DNA of 21,402 bases from Funneliformis mosseae (taxonomy: Eukaryota; Glomeromycota; Glomeromycetes; Glomerales; Glomeraceae). The notes beneath the pieces were generated by a model. The model was not told the origin of the DNA and searched no databases. It saw only the letters and a list, made by a program, of their open reading frames with translations. The number at the start of each line of letters is the position of its first letter. Position 1 is the first letter of the stretch. The DNA is taken from contig CAJVPP010001250.1 in assembly GCA_910592005.1 (NCBI GenBank), forward strand, positions 1 through 21,402, in the 5' to 3' direction. The position numbers were made by a program, and so were the translations under genes. Shown here piece after piece: positions 9,437 through 18,256 of the stretch.

Positions 9437-11308
9437 ATGACAAAGAAACGGAAAGGAGGAAAACATGAAAATTATGAAGCTGAACAAATTGAAGAACTTC
9501 CTACAAAAGTTAATGGGCTTGAAAAGTCACAGGTTAGGTGAAACTTTGATTATTTTTTCGTGACTAGAGTTTACAAGTATAGCATAGATATAAATTAAGT
9601 TCGGGTAATGGTAAAGACAGCAAAAGTATTAGGACTAAAAATAAATCACACACAAAATCTCAATAAATCACAATTTGAGTTGATAAATTAATAAATTACC
9701 TAATAATGGTCTTTCCTTAAATTTTTTAGGATATCTCAAAAGATGGTTTACTTGCTTCACAACCATCAACAAAAAAATGGAAAAATATGGCAGTTCGATC
9801 AATCTGGACATTTGTCATGATATTCGGGTTTTTTGCCATTTTGGCTTTAGGAACTTTATGGGTCATTCTTCTTGTGTGCGTGATTCAAACGCTGGTATAT
9901 AAAGAAGTGATTGCAATTGCGCACGTACCAAGCAAAGAGAAGAAATTGCCATGGTTCAAGACACTTAATTGGTTAGTTCAAATACATATAACTTTTTGAT
10001 CAAAAACTGTCACATCGTAATTCGTGCTATGATTATGTACTTTAGAACCCTAAGTCTTTGTTATTAATTATATGTGCGGTAGATCAACGTAAAGTTAATA
10101 CTTATTATACATTTCGTCAATGTCTTTTTAAAAAAAATATTTTTTAGGTACTTTTTAATCAGCACAAATTACTTCCTTTATGGAGAATCGATAATTTACT
10201 ATTTCAAAGAAATAGTTTTGGTTGATGCTTTCCTACTTCCTTTTGCAACACATCATCGATTTATTTCATTTACCTTATATTGTATAGGTAAGTTCATAAG
10301 AAATGAATCCATTAAGTTGGTGAATTTCGCGTCATTTGATTCGAATTACATTTATAGGGTTCGTGCTCTTTGTCGGAAATCTTAAGAGAGGACATTATAA
10401 ATTTCAATTCACGCAATTCGCGTGGACGCATATGACACTATTGATTGTTGTATGTCAAAGTCACTTTATCATCAATAATATTTTCGAAGGATTAATTTGG
10501 TATTAATTTAATTTCATTAAATCAAACAAAAGAAATGATTTCAATTCTCACGAGTTTTCTAATTTTATTAGGTTCATACTGCCTGTGTCTCTGGTAATAT
10601 GTAATGACATCTTTGCATATATGTGTGGATTTTTCTGGGGTAAAACACCTTTGATCAAATTGAGTCCCAAGAAGACATGGGAAGGATTCGTAGGTGCCTG
10701 GATTTGCACGATAATTTTCGGATTTTTTGTAAGTTCTTTAGTACGTGTATTTTATTTGTCTTTAAGATCATATGTTTATTCTGCTATCTCTTTATTTTAA
10801 TGCGTTAGTGGTCTTCCTTATTAAGTCGTTGGGATTACATCATCTGTCCTGCTCAGGTAACCTTTCTGAAAACTCTTTAAATTGAATTTCTCTTAATCGT
10901 TATATTAATTCACATATTACATTTATTATTTAGGATCTAACAACCACGGCATTTTCGGGAAAATTAACGTGTGCTCCCAATCCAGTGTTTATTCCTCAGA
11001 GATATGATTTAAATCCTTGGTTAACTAGTTTATTCAGGCGAATTGTAAGTGAACTTTTCTTAAGATTATGATATATTTTATGGATAAGTTAAATTTAAGT
11101 AATGATTTATTTTCAGACATTTGCAGATATCCGATCAGTTGGTATCGCGCCACTCCAGTGGCACGTCTTGGTCATGGCCTGTTTCGCTTCTCTGATCGCA
11201 CCATTTGGTGGTTTCTTTGCGAGCGGTGTTAAGAGGGCATTCAAGATCAAAGTTAGTCATTAATCATTTTTGTTTATAATTCATGTTATCAACTGATTTT
11301 CTTGACAA

Positions 11309-11341
<33 letters not shown>

Positions 11342-11659
11342 GATTTCGGAGATTCTATTCCTGGACATGGAGGTATCACAGATCGTATGGATTGTCAATT
11401 TCTTATGGGGTTGTTTTCACACATGTATTATCAAAGTTTTATCAAGGTTTGTTGTAAATTTAATAACAGTTTGGCTTTTTTTTTTTTTAGTTTTAAATCA
11501 TTTATTAATTAACGAATTTTGTAATAGACATCATCTTTTACAGTTGGATCAGTTCTTGAAGCAATCATTTCACTTGATACACCAGATCAAATGTATCTTT
11601 ATGAAAAATTAAAACAATACTTAATAAGTCAAGATTTATTGAAAGAGGATCAAGATTAA
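9437..11659 (+). CDS. CDS1: Phosphatidate cytidylyltransferase (CDP-diacylglycerol synthase)
   Basis: The enzyme makes CDP-diacylglycerol from CTP and phosphatidic acid in the ER membrane, the branch point for phosphatidylinositol, phosphatidylserine and cardiolipin. Ten exons join in frame to 435 residues: 9437-9532, 9730-9971, 10148-10287, 10358-10499, 10572-10728, 10809-10856, 10934-11044, 11117-11251, 11342-11446 and 11528-11659. A basic cytosolic N-terminus (about 1-50) precedes several hydrophobic segments. [20 protein letters not shown] and [14 protein letters not shown] are conserved family blocks. The full CTP-transferase signature is at 348-374 ([20 protein letters not shown], then GITDRMD), split across exons 8 and 9. 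All signature residues are present. The donors GTTAGG and GTTAGT are less usual but are the only ones that keep frame. The gene looks intact and its length is normal. Confidence 0.96.
11311..11339 (+). repeat. 29-base T tract at the 3' splice site of CDS1 intron 8
   Basis: An uninterrupted run of 29 T runs straight into the AG acceptor (11340-11341) before the exon encoding [11 protein letters not shown]. It acts as an extreme polypyrimidine tract and is prone to length variation or sequencing error. Confidence 0.9.
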
Positions 11660-11670
11660 TAACCCACTTT

Positions 11671-11676
11671 AATAAA
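11671..11676 (+). terminator. Polyadenylation signal of CDS1
   Basis: AATAAA begins 12 bases after the CDS1 stop codon, inside the 224-base convergent gap with the Rpp14-like gene. Confidence 0.5.
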
Positions 11677-11883
11677 TAATGTATAAGGCGGGTCCTTTCA
11701 GGTTACATATATATAAAAATTTTTTAATATTGATATTTTTTTTAAAAAAATAATTTGGATATCTATTATCAAAAAAAAAAGCTTAGTTCAGTAATAACAT
11801 GGTAGTATATATATTAAAAATAACATTGCAAGAACAAAACGAATCATAAATTGTAAAAAATTTTTACTTTTAAAGTGTATAAA

Positions 11884-12515
11884 CTAAATCATTAAAAGTT
11901 GTTTGGTCCAATCACGACTATCATTAATTAATCCCATCAAATAAGGAGAATTGCCAAGAACTTGGAAACTAATTTCTTTTAGATTAATGTTATTTTCTTC
12001 AAGATTTGCGTCGAATGTGGAAACGGAAGTGCCAGTTGCAATGTCTAACGTTGCACTGAACAAAGTAAGAGCACTCCATAATGTTGTCATGTTCCTACAT
12101 AATATTCCCAAGGGCACAAGTTATTTTAAGAAATGTCGAGTTGTAATAAAGGAAAAGGTGATAATTTACTCTTTCGGTACCCTAATTACACCAGCATAAT
12201 TAGAATTTTCTATTTCACCATTCCAATCTAAGATATCTATATGAATTCCCGAACCAATAATTCCGAATGAATCCGTTAATGCATGATTGAATAAAGTCCT
12301 TAAAGAAAGTGGAGAAATTGGGGGAAATGGTATAGTTGATGGATCGAAATTTCTGGATAATTTTTTTTTTAAAAAAGATAATTTATTTTAAACAAAAATA
12401 TTCAAAAAAAAAAAATAAAATAAAATGATTACATCTTTATTTTGAGATAATGCCAAATTGGTGTTGTTATAGTATATTTCGTCAATTTTATTGATTTTTC
12501 TCGTTCGTGTTCCAT
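11884..12515 (-). CDS. RPP14: RNase P/MRP protein subunit, Rpp14/Pop5 family
   Basis: This is a probable small protein subunit of RNase P or RNase MRP, which mature tRNA 5' ends and pre-rRNA in the nucleus. Three exons on the - strand, 12515-12433, 12352-12170 and 12094-11884, join in frame to 158 residues. The N-terminus reads YTITTPIWHYLKIKI. The middle has LRTLFNHALTDSFGIIGSGI and HIDILDWNGE, then YAGVIRVPKENMTTLWSALT, which parallels AILRICSSGLVKLWSSLTLL of the family. The end, FQVLGNSPYLMGLINDSRDW, matches the family C-terminus (FRV--VSPFLLALSGNSREL). Exon 3 uses TGTAG as acceptor; it is needed to give the VPKENMTTLW join. An in-frame TGA just upstream fixes the start. Pop5 and Rpp14 share a fold; the C-terminus favours Rpp14. 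The gene is convergent with CDS1 and divergent from VTI1. Confidence 0.82.
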
Positions 12516-12720
12516 TGATTTGATAAAGCAAGATTTAAATCAAGAATTCCTAAGATTTTGATTATAAAATAGGTTATCAGATTAGATTATTAGTAAAAGT
12601 TGGAATGAATTTGTGCAATTTTAAATAAAACAATATAGACAACTAAGAATCAACTTGGATATTCTTTTTCTTATTTTCTACTATATCATTATTCAAAATC
12701 GTTATTAAATTTTTTTAAAA
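12516..12720. promoter_or_regulatory. Shared divergent promoter region of RPP14 and VTI1
   Basis: The two start codons face away from each other with 205 bases between them. The gap must hold both 5' leaders and promoters. It is AT-rich, with no clear TATA box or named factor site. Co-regulation is an inference from spacing only. Confidence 0.55.
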
Positions 12721-13846
12721 ATGAACGCTGGAGGTTCTGACCTGTTTGAGTCTTATGAACAAGACTTTAGCCAAGTTGCTAGGTCTATTGAAGTTATAAT
12801 AAATTCCACCATTCCTTCACAATCTGGAGGTAAATTCAAAAACAAATTTTTAACAGTTCGATACCTCCTTTGAAATGCAGCTGACATAAAAAAATTGTTT
12901 TGAGATAGAAAAACGAAAGACTACTATACGAGCCGCCGAGCGTGAAATTGAAGAGGCCGATGAAATTGTACGTTAATTGACCTACTTTGCTCTCTTGGTT
13001 TTTTCAATTTTCTAAATTGTGTGTTTTTTTTTTCTTATAGATAGCTCAAATGGAAATGGAGCTGTTGAATTTACCACAATCATCACGCTCACGTTGTCAA
13101 GCTAAAATGAGGAGTTACAAGAGCAGTCTTGATAAATTGAAACGTGATTTGGTAAATTCTTAAATTTTAAATGAAAATAAAATGAAATATAATTAATTAA
13201 TGAAATTTATATTTCTTTCATTAGAAAAGAGCAAGTTCTCGTGCTTCTGGACCAACAGATCGTGAAGAATTGCTCGCTGGTACAAATGGGACAGATCTTG
13301 ATAGTGCTTCGTTAGATCAACGTGCTCGACTTTTATCTGGAACCGAACTTTTGGCTGATAGTAGTCGTAGATTACAGGACAGTCATAGAATTGCCTTGGA
13401 AACTGGTAAGACCACATTAATTGTTTTGAAGAACTTTTTTTAATTGAATTTTTTTTTTATTTTACATGATTTTGAATTTCAGAAACGATTGGTGCCAATG
13501 TTTTGGAGGATATTCGTAGGCAAAGAGATCAAATCTTACACACTAGGAATACTGTACGTTTCTCACCTATTTAAAATAATAATATTTTTATTAAAGAGAT
13601 TTTAATCAATTATTTTTGTAGTTAATGGAAGCGGATTCTTACATTGATAAAGCTCAACGTACCCTCAAGGGTATGGCGCGCAGGTGGTTTATTTAATTAT
13701 TATTATTATTATTATTATTTAATTAAAAGAATTAAACTGATGATTTCATGAATTTTAGAATGCAAACTAATCGTATGATCACCGCTGCTATTATTATAAC
13801 ACTTGTTGGTTTGATTTGTTTCGTGTTTTATGTAAAATTTTTCTAG
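12721..13846 (+). CDS. VTI1: Vti1-type Qb-SNARE protein
   Basis: This SNARE acts in fusion of Golgi-, endosome- and vacuole-directed vesicles. Seven exons, 12721-12829, 12909-12967, 13041-13151, 13225-13405, 13483-13553, 13622-13683 and 13759-13846, join in frame to 226 residues, the usual Vti1 size. The N-terminal part (about 1-100, SDLFESYEQDFSQVARSIEV and YKSSLDKLKRDL) forms the three-helix Habc-type domain. The SNARE coiled coil runs from about 130 to 195 (SSRRLQDSHRIALETETIGA, DIRRQRDQILHTRNTLMEAD), including the RRQRDQI block around the expected zero layer. RMQTNR leads into a C-terminal membrane anchor (about 204-222, MITAAIIITLVGLICFVFYV) with only four residues after it, as in tail-anchored SNAREs. 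The last donor is GTGGTT, weak but frame-consistent. The gene looks intact. Confidence 0.95.
13690..13722 (+). repeat. (ATT)n microsatellite in VTI1 intron 6
   Basis: A run of about eight ATT repeats lies between the exon ending 13683 and the exon starting 13759. It is intronic and does not touch the splice sites. Confidence 0.85.
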
Positions 13847-13959
13847 TAATTGTATTTAAACTTGTGATTTTTACATCATTTATTTCTGGTATTATCCATG
13901 TTTCTTGGTTTTTATTGTGGACATGTCCTTTTACCTTTACGTGCAATATATATTATCAT

Positions 13960-13965
13960 AATAAA
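13960..13965 (+). terminator. Polyadenylation signal of VTI1
   Basis: AATAAA occurs about 115 bases after the VTI1 stop codon and 145 bases before the EBP2 start, the only such hexamer in this gap that I noted. Confidence 0.4.
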
Positions 13966-14109
13966 ATGTATTTTTATCCATGGTTACTGTCGATCCTGAA
14001 GTTTGTGCGACATAATCATCTACCTAATTGATCGGCGTAGACACGTGCTATAAAATTATCAAATTTTTTTTTTTCATTTTGAAATCATTAAAAAAATTAT
14101 ATCAATATA

Positions 14110-15512
14110 ATGAAACCAGAAGAAGGATCAGGGTCATCAGAACAGGAATATACTAGACAAGATTCAGAAGAGGAGGAGGAAGAAGAATCAATTACTCAAA
14201 ACAATCAAGAATCTGATGATTCTGATTCGGTTTCCTCTGAGGAAGAAGGCGAAGACGGTGAAGAAGTTGCATTAGACGATTTATCTGACCAAGAAATCGA
14301 CGAAGATATCATACCTCAACAACATGTAACAATAAATAACAAGGTATCTTGTTTTATTTAAATTAAGGTTGTACTTTTATACCGTTTTTCCAAGTTAATC
14401 TAATCGTTTCGAATATGATATTGTCAAGTCAGCATTAAAAAAAATTCAACAAGAAATTAAACTTGATTTACCATGGATTGAAACTCAAGTGATAACGTCT
14501 TCAGAACCGATAGTCATCAAAGACATCAATAACGATGTAGAGCGTGAATTAGCATTGTAAATATTTGATCTTTTTATGTTATTATTATTATTAAAAAATA
14601 TATATATATATATATAACTGAAAATTTTCTTATCAGTTATAAGCAAGCACTTGAAGCAGCTACAGAAGGACGCAAAAAAGTTGTAGAATCAGGTGTAATG
14701 TTCTCTAGACCTGATGATTATTTTGCTGAAATGGTAAAATCTGATGAACATATGACAAAAGTACGTCAAAAGTTAATTAATGAAGAACAAATGATCAAAG
14801 TAAGCGAAGATGCTAAACGCCAACGTGAATTAAAAAAATTTAGTAAAAAAGTTCAAATTGAACGTTTACAAGAGCGTCAAAAACAAAAAAGGGAAGATTT
14901 AGAAAAAATTAAAGCTATGAAAAAGAGTATGTCATTATGATTCGTTAAGGTTGTGCTTTTTAAGTGTAAACGAAAAAAAAAGTTTAATTGTTAATTATTG
15001 TTTGATGTAGAAAGGAAAGGTGTTGAAGATACGGCTGTGGATGATGATTTTGAAATTGCCCTTGAAGAAGCTGCTGCTGAAGATGATAGACCTCCGAATA
15101 AAAAGCAAAAAACTAGCAAAAAATCTAAACGCACCTATAAGGTAATTTTTAAATTTACTTCCAAATTAATTGTTCTTTAAATTTTGGAATTTGTTTCTAA
15201 TCTATAATTTATTACGATGAAAAGGATAGTAAATTTGGATTTGGAGGAAAGAAGCGTCATGCTAAAACAAATACAGCCGAATCCTCTGGTGATTTAACAG
15301 TGTTTGGTGGAGGAGGGAAGCCTATGAAAAAAGTAAGCTATAAAAGTATATATATATTTGAAAGAGAATATTAAGAGAATCAAAAGATTTATCTTTATTA
15401 TTTATTATTATTATTTTTTTTGAAGAAGTCATCATTTAAACCAAAGAAGAACGTTACGAAGACGCGTCCCGGCAAAGCTAGACGTCAGGCTTCAAGGAAT
15501 AAAAAGCGATAG
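14110..15512 (+). CDS. EBP2: rRNA-processing protein EBP2
   Basis: This nucleolar factor is needed for 27S pre-rRNA processing and 60S subunit assembly. Six exons, 14110-14343, 14429-14556, 14637-14926, 15011-15141, 15225-15332 and 15426-15512, join in frame to 325 residues (human about 306, yeast about 427). Residues 1-78 are strongly acidic (runs of Glu, DDSDSVSSEEEGEDGEE). The conserved core begins SALKKIQQEIKLDLPWIETQ and continues ERELAFYKQALEAATEGRKK, SRPDDYFAEMVKSDEHMTKV and a long Lys/Arg/Glu coiled coil. The C-terminus has KFGFGGKKRHAK, a Gly-rich GGGGKP turn and the family-typical basic tail RPGKARRQASRNKKR. The second exon uses an AAG acceptor (14426-14428); the alternative CAG there gives a stop. 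Exon 6 could start at 15426 or 15429, differing by one Lys. The gene looks intact. Confidence 0.95.
14598..14617 (+). repeat. (TA)n microsatellite in EBP2 intron 2
   Basis: A run of TA dinucleotides sits between the donor at 14557 and the acceptor at 14636. It is intronic. Confidence 0.8.
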
Positions 15513-15602
15513 AATTAATTAATTTATTGGTTCTTGTTTTCGTTCATTGATTTAGTTTTTTATTATTTTTCATTTATCCTGAAATAATTGGATCAAGACT
15601 TG

Positions 15603-15608
15603 AATAAA
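15603..15608 (+). terminator. Polyadenylation signal of EBP2
   Basis: AATAAA occurs about 90 bases after the EBP2 stop codon, following a T-rich stretch. Confidence 0.5.
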
Positions 15609-15612
15609 TCAT

Positions 15613-15938
15613 AAATATCGTACTCGAAACCATTGCTTTTCATAAATCTCCTGATTAAGTTCGTATCTATTTCTGAATATGATAAAATTAGAAAATTTTA
15701 GATGAAAATTATAAAATTATAAATTATTTATTTGTCGATCTTATTTGTTTAAAATTTAATCTAAATTCGAACATCATTTTTTATTTTTGCTAAATTATCG
15801 CCGCAGCCGCTCCTTCCGATCATTGGAGATTTCATATAAAAAAACTGTAATTTAACAAAAAATATAAGTAGATTCATTTCTTTGAAATAATTAAAAGAAT
15901 GAAATTCCGCTCAAAGTAACTTATCATGAGTTATGTCT
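15613..15938. other. Intergenic stretch after EBP2
   Basis: It is AT-rich apart from a short GC-rich patch at about 15799-15831. On the - strand that patch can be read as a short ORF (MKSPMIGRSGCGDNLAK), and it follows a possible TTACAG splice acceptor. No family is recognised. Confidence 0.35.
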
Positions 15939-16085
15939 TTATTGGGTAGACGTGAACGTTTGTATTGTTTGATCACCAATCACGGGCACGAATCCCTTAA
16001 TGTACAAAATTGATTGAAATTGATGATGATCAATTACATCAAATGTCTGAAATTCCTTACCGCGCGCGAAGAGGATTTTTGACAT
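15939..16085 (-). CDS. Candidate 48-residue ORF or exon, unknown
   Basis: The - strand carries an ATG-to-TAA ORF of 48 residues beginning MSKILFARGKEFQTFDVIDH and containing ILYIKGFVPVIGDQTIQTF. It stands out because its composition is much less AT-rich than the surrounding DNA and its residues look protein-like. A GTAAGG inside it (about 16059) and a TTACAG acceptor near 15846 leave open that it is part of a spliced gene with a second exon in the GC-richer patch at 15799-15831. I recognise no family. It could also be the regulatory or untranslated part of an unseen gene. Confidence 0.3.
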   Translation of the reverse strand: MSKILFARGKEFQTFDVIDHHQFQSILYIKGFVPVIGDQTIQTFTSTQ

Positions 16086-16139
16086 TATTATGTAATTAAA
16101 TCACCATTTCAATTTACTCAAATATTTTTTTTTTATCTT

Positions 16140-18256
16140 TATGATAGATATATTTAGTTTAGGATAAGGACTTACAATATTTTAAAGAATAGCAGTTAAA
16201 ATCAAATTGAGATTGCTTGTCTAAATAAATATCTAAATCTTAAGTTTTATTAATACGATTTTGATGTAGTTTTTCCAAGTTTTACCGTTTATTATTTAGA
16301 CAAATTGCTAAAACTTGTAAGTTTTATATCTTTATATCACAACTTAAGTTAAAAAATTTAGAAAATGATATTTTTATATAATAATAAAAATGAAGTGAAT
16401 TGGTAAAAGATATAACTTTTAACAGTGATAAAATATATAAAGAAACATTTACTTATAATAAAAATTTTTTAATATTTTTAACTAAAAATTATTATAAATA
16501 TAAAAATAATTAATTTTAAACTAAAGTATTTTAATTCTTATAATTTAAAATATATATAAATGTTACATAGTAGTTTATAATAATATTATATAACATATAG
16601 ACATTCATGTTTTATTTCTTTCTTAAGCTCTACTTTTCTATTATTTTATATATTATTTAACTAACTGACCCTTTCTTATGTATTAATTTATAAAAAAAAA
16701 AAAATTTATAAAAATATATAAGTTAATATAATGCTTTATAGATTATAAAAAAAATACTATTACATAAATTTTTCCATTTTTTTTAAAATCTTGATTTTTA
16801 ATAAATTTTAGATATTTGCTAAAAAAAATCATTACATATATAATTGATATAGTATATTTTTATATATCAAATTAGATTTTAATATATTATAGTAATAATA
16901 AAATTTTATATTATATAAGCAACTTTATATAATATTATATAGATCTAATAAAATTATATAAGTTATATAATTTAAATATATTATTTAATATCTTGATATT
17001 TATTTAATTTAATAAAGAATTCTAACAAAAAAAAAATTATAATATAAATAATAATAAATTTATATAATATTAAACATTAAATTAATAAAATTTTTATTAT
17101 ATTTTAATATAATATAATTAAATAAATTTTCATAAAAAAGAAATTAAAATTTTTTTAATAAAATTGTTATTATATAAGTTATAATTAATTTTATTCAAAA
17201 ATATTTATTTTAATAAATTTAAACAAAAATAATTCAAAGATTTATTAATAAAATTAATATTATATCTAAATAATATTTACTTTTTTTATTAATAAAATTA
17301 TAAAAAATATATATAATTATTTAATAAATGTTATTAATAAATTTAAGTATAGATTTCTTAACCGTTAATTATTTATTTATGAAAATATCAAATTTTTATA
17401 AATAATTATTATTATATTTAAAAATAATAAATTAAAAATTTTATTAAAATATTGTAAATACTTAAATATTATTTAATTATTTGCATTTTTAATATTAAAA
17501 AATGTAAAAAAAAATATAAATGTTTAAAATAATACTTACTAATAATTTTCTAATGATATAAAATAATATTGATCTTTAATAAAGAAGAATTAGTTACTAT
17601 TTATTAAAATTTACAATATTATAGATTTATAAATATAGTTATAATATAAATTTATAATATTATAATTATTTCATAATATAATAATTATTTTACAATATAA
17701 TAATTATTTTGCAATATGTTAATTATTTATTGTATCGCAATTATATTACAGAATAATTATAATATTACATAAATAATTATTATATTATAAATTTGTATTA
17801 CAATTAAATAAATTATATAATATTAATCAAGATTTTTAGTAATTTAATAATTCATATGATAATGTTAATAATGCTTAATAATATAATAAATAGTATAAAT
17901 ATTTTTCTAATAAATAGCATTTAAACAAACATTTTTTTTCAAATTTTTCAAGAAAAAAAATGTTTAAATTCTTTAAGAAAAAACATGCTTAAATTTTTTA
18001 AATAAAATTTTTAAAAATAAATATAGATTTAATTTTATAATATACTATAAATTATTATGTAAATTATTTTTAAATTATTTCACAAAATTATTTTGCTTTT
18101 TTTAAAACCTTTTGTTTTTTTTTTTTAGTTTTCTTTAATTTTTTCTAGCTTTTTAAGCTTTTTTTACTTTAGCTTTTTTAGTTTATATTTAAATTAGTTT
18201 ATTTTAACTTTTTTTTTAATAGTTATAATATTATAATATTAAAAATATTTTTTAAA
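16140..18256. other. Extremely AT-rich gene-free stretch
   Basis: No reading frame, RNA gene or named motif can be supported. A 19-bp tandem repeat sits at 17656-17731. The last 200 bases (about 18090-18225) are T-rich, with a recurrent AGCTTTTT pattern just before the hAT start, and could be that element's eroded left end. Confidence 0.5.
17656..17731. repeat. 19-bp tandem repeat, four copies
   Basis: Four consecutive 19-base units start at 17656, 17675, 17694 and 17713, each close to AATATAATAATTATTTTRC, where R is A or G. The following bases to about 17795 contain inverted versions (AATAATTATAATATTAC), so the whole could fold into AT-rich hairpins. Confidence 0.8.

Noticed and set aside
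11283..11612. 109-codon + strand open frame
   Set aside because: It crosses CDS1 intron 8, exons 9-10 and intron 9 in the wrong frame. The CTP-transferase signature reads in another frame.
11951..12199. 82-codon + strand open frame
   Set aside because: It is antisense to the Rpp14-like gene, whose three exons join in frame on the - strand.
13193..13417. 74-codon - strand open frame
   Set aside because: It is antisense to VTI1 exon 4.
13816..14031. 71-codon + strand open frame
   Set aside because: It overlaps the end of VTI1 in another frame and runs into the 3' untranslated region.
16020..16052. C/D-box snoRNA-like TGATGA...CTGA
   Set aside because: The boxes are only about 25 bases apart, there is no second box pair or terminal stem, and they lie inside the 48-codon ORF.
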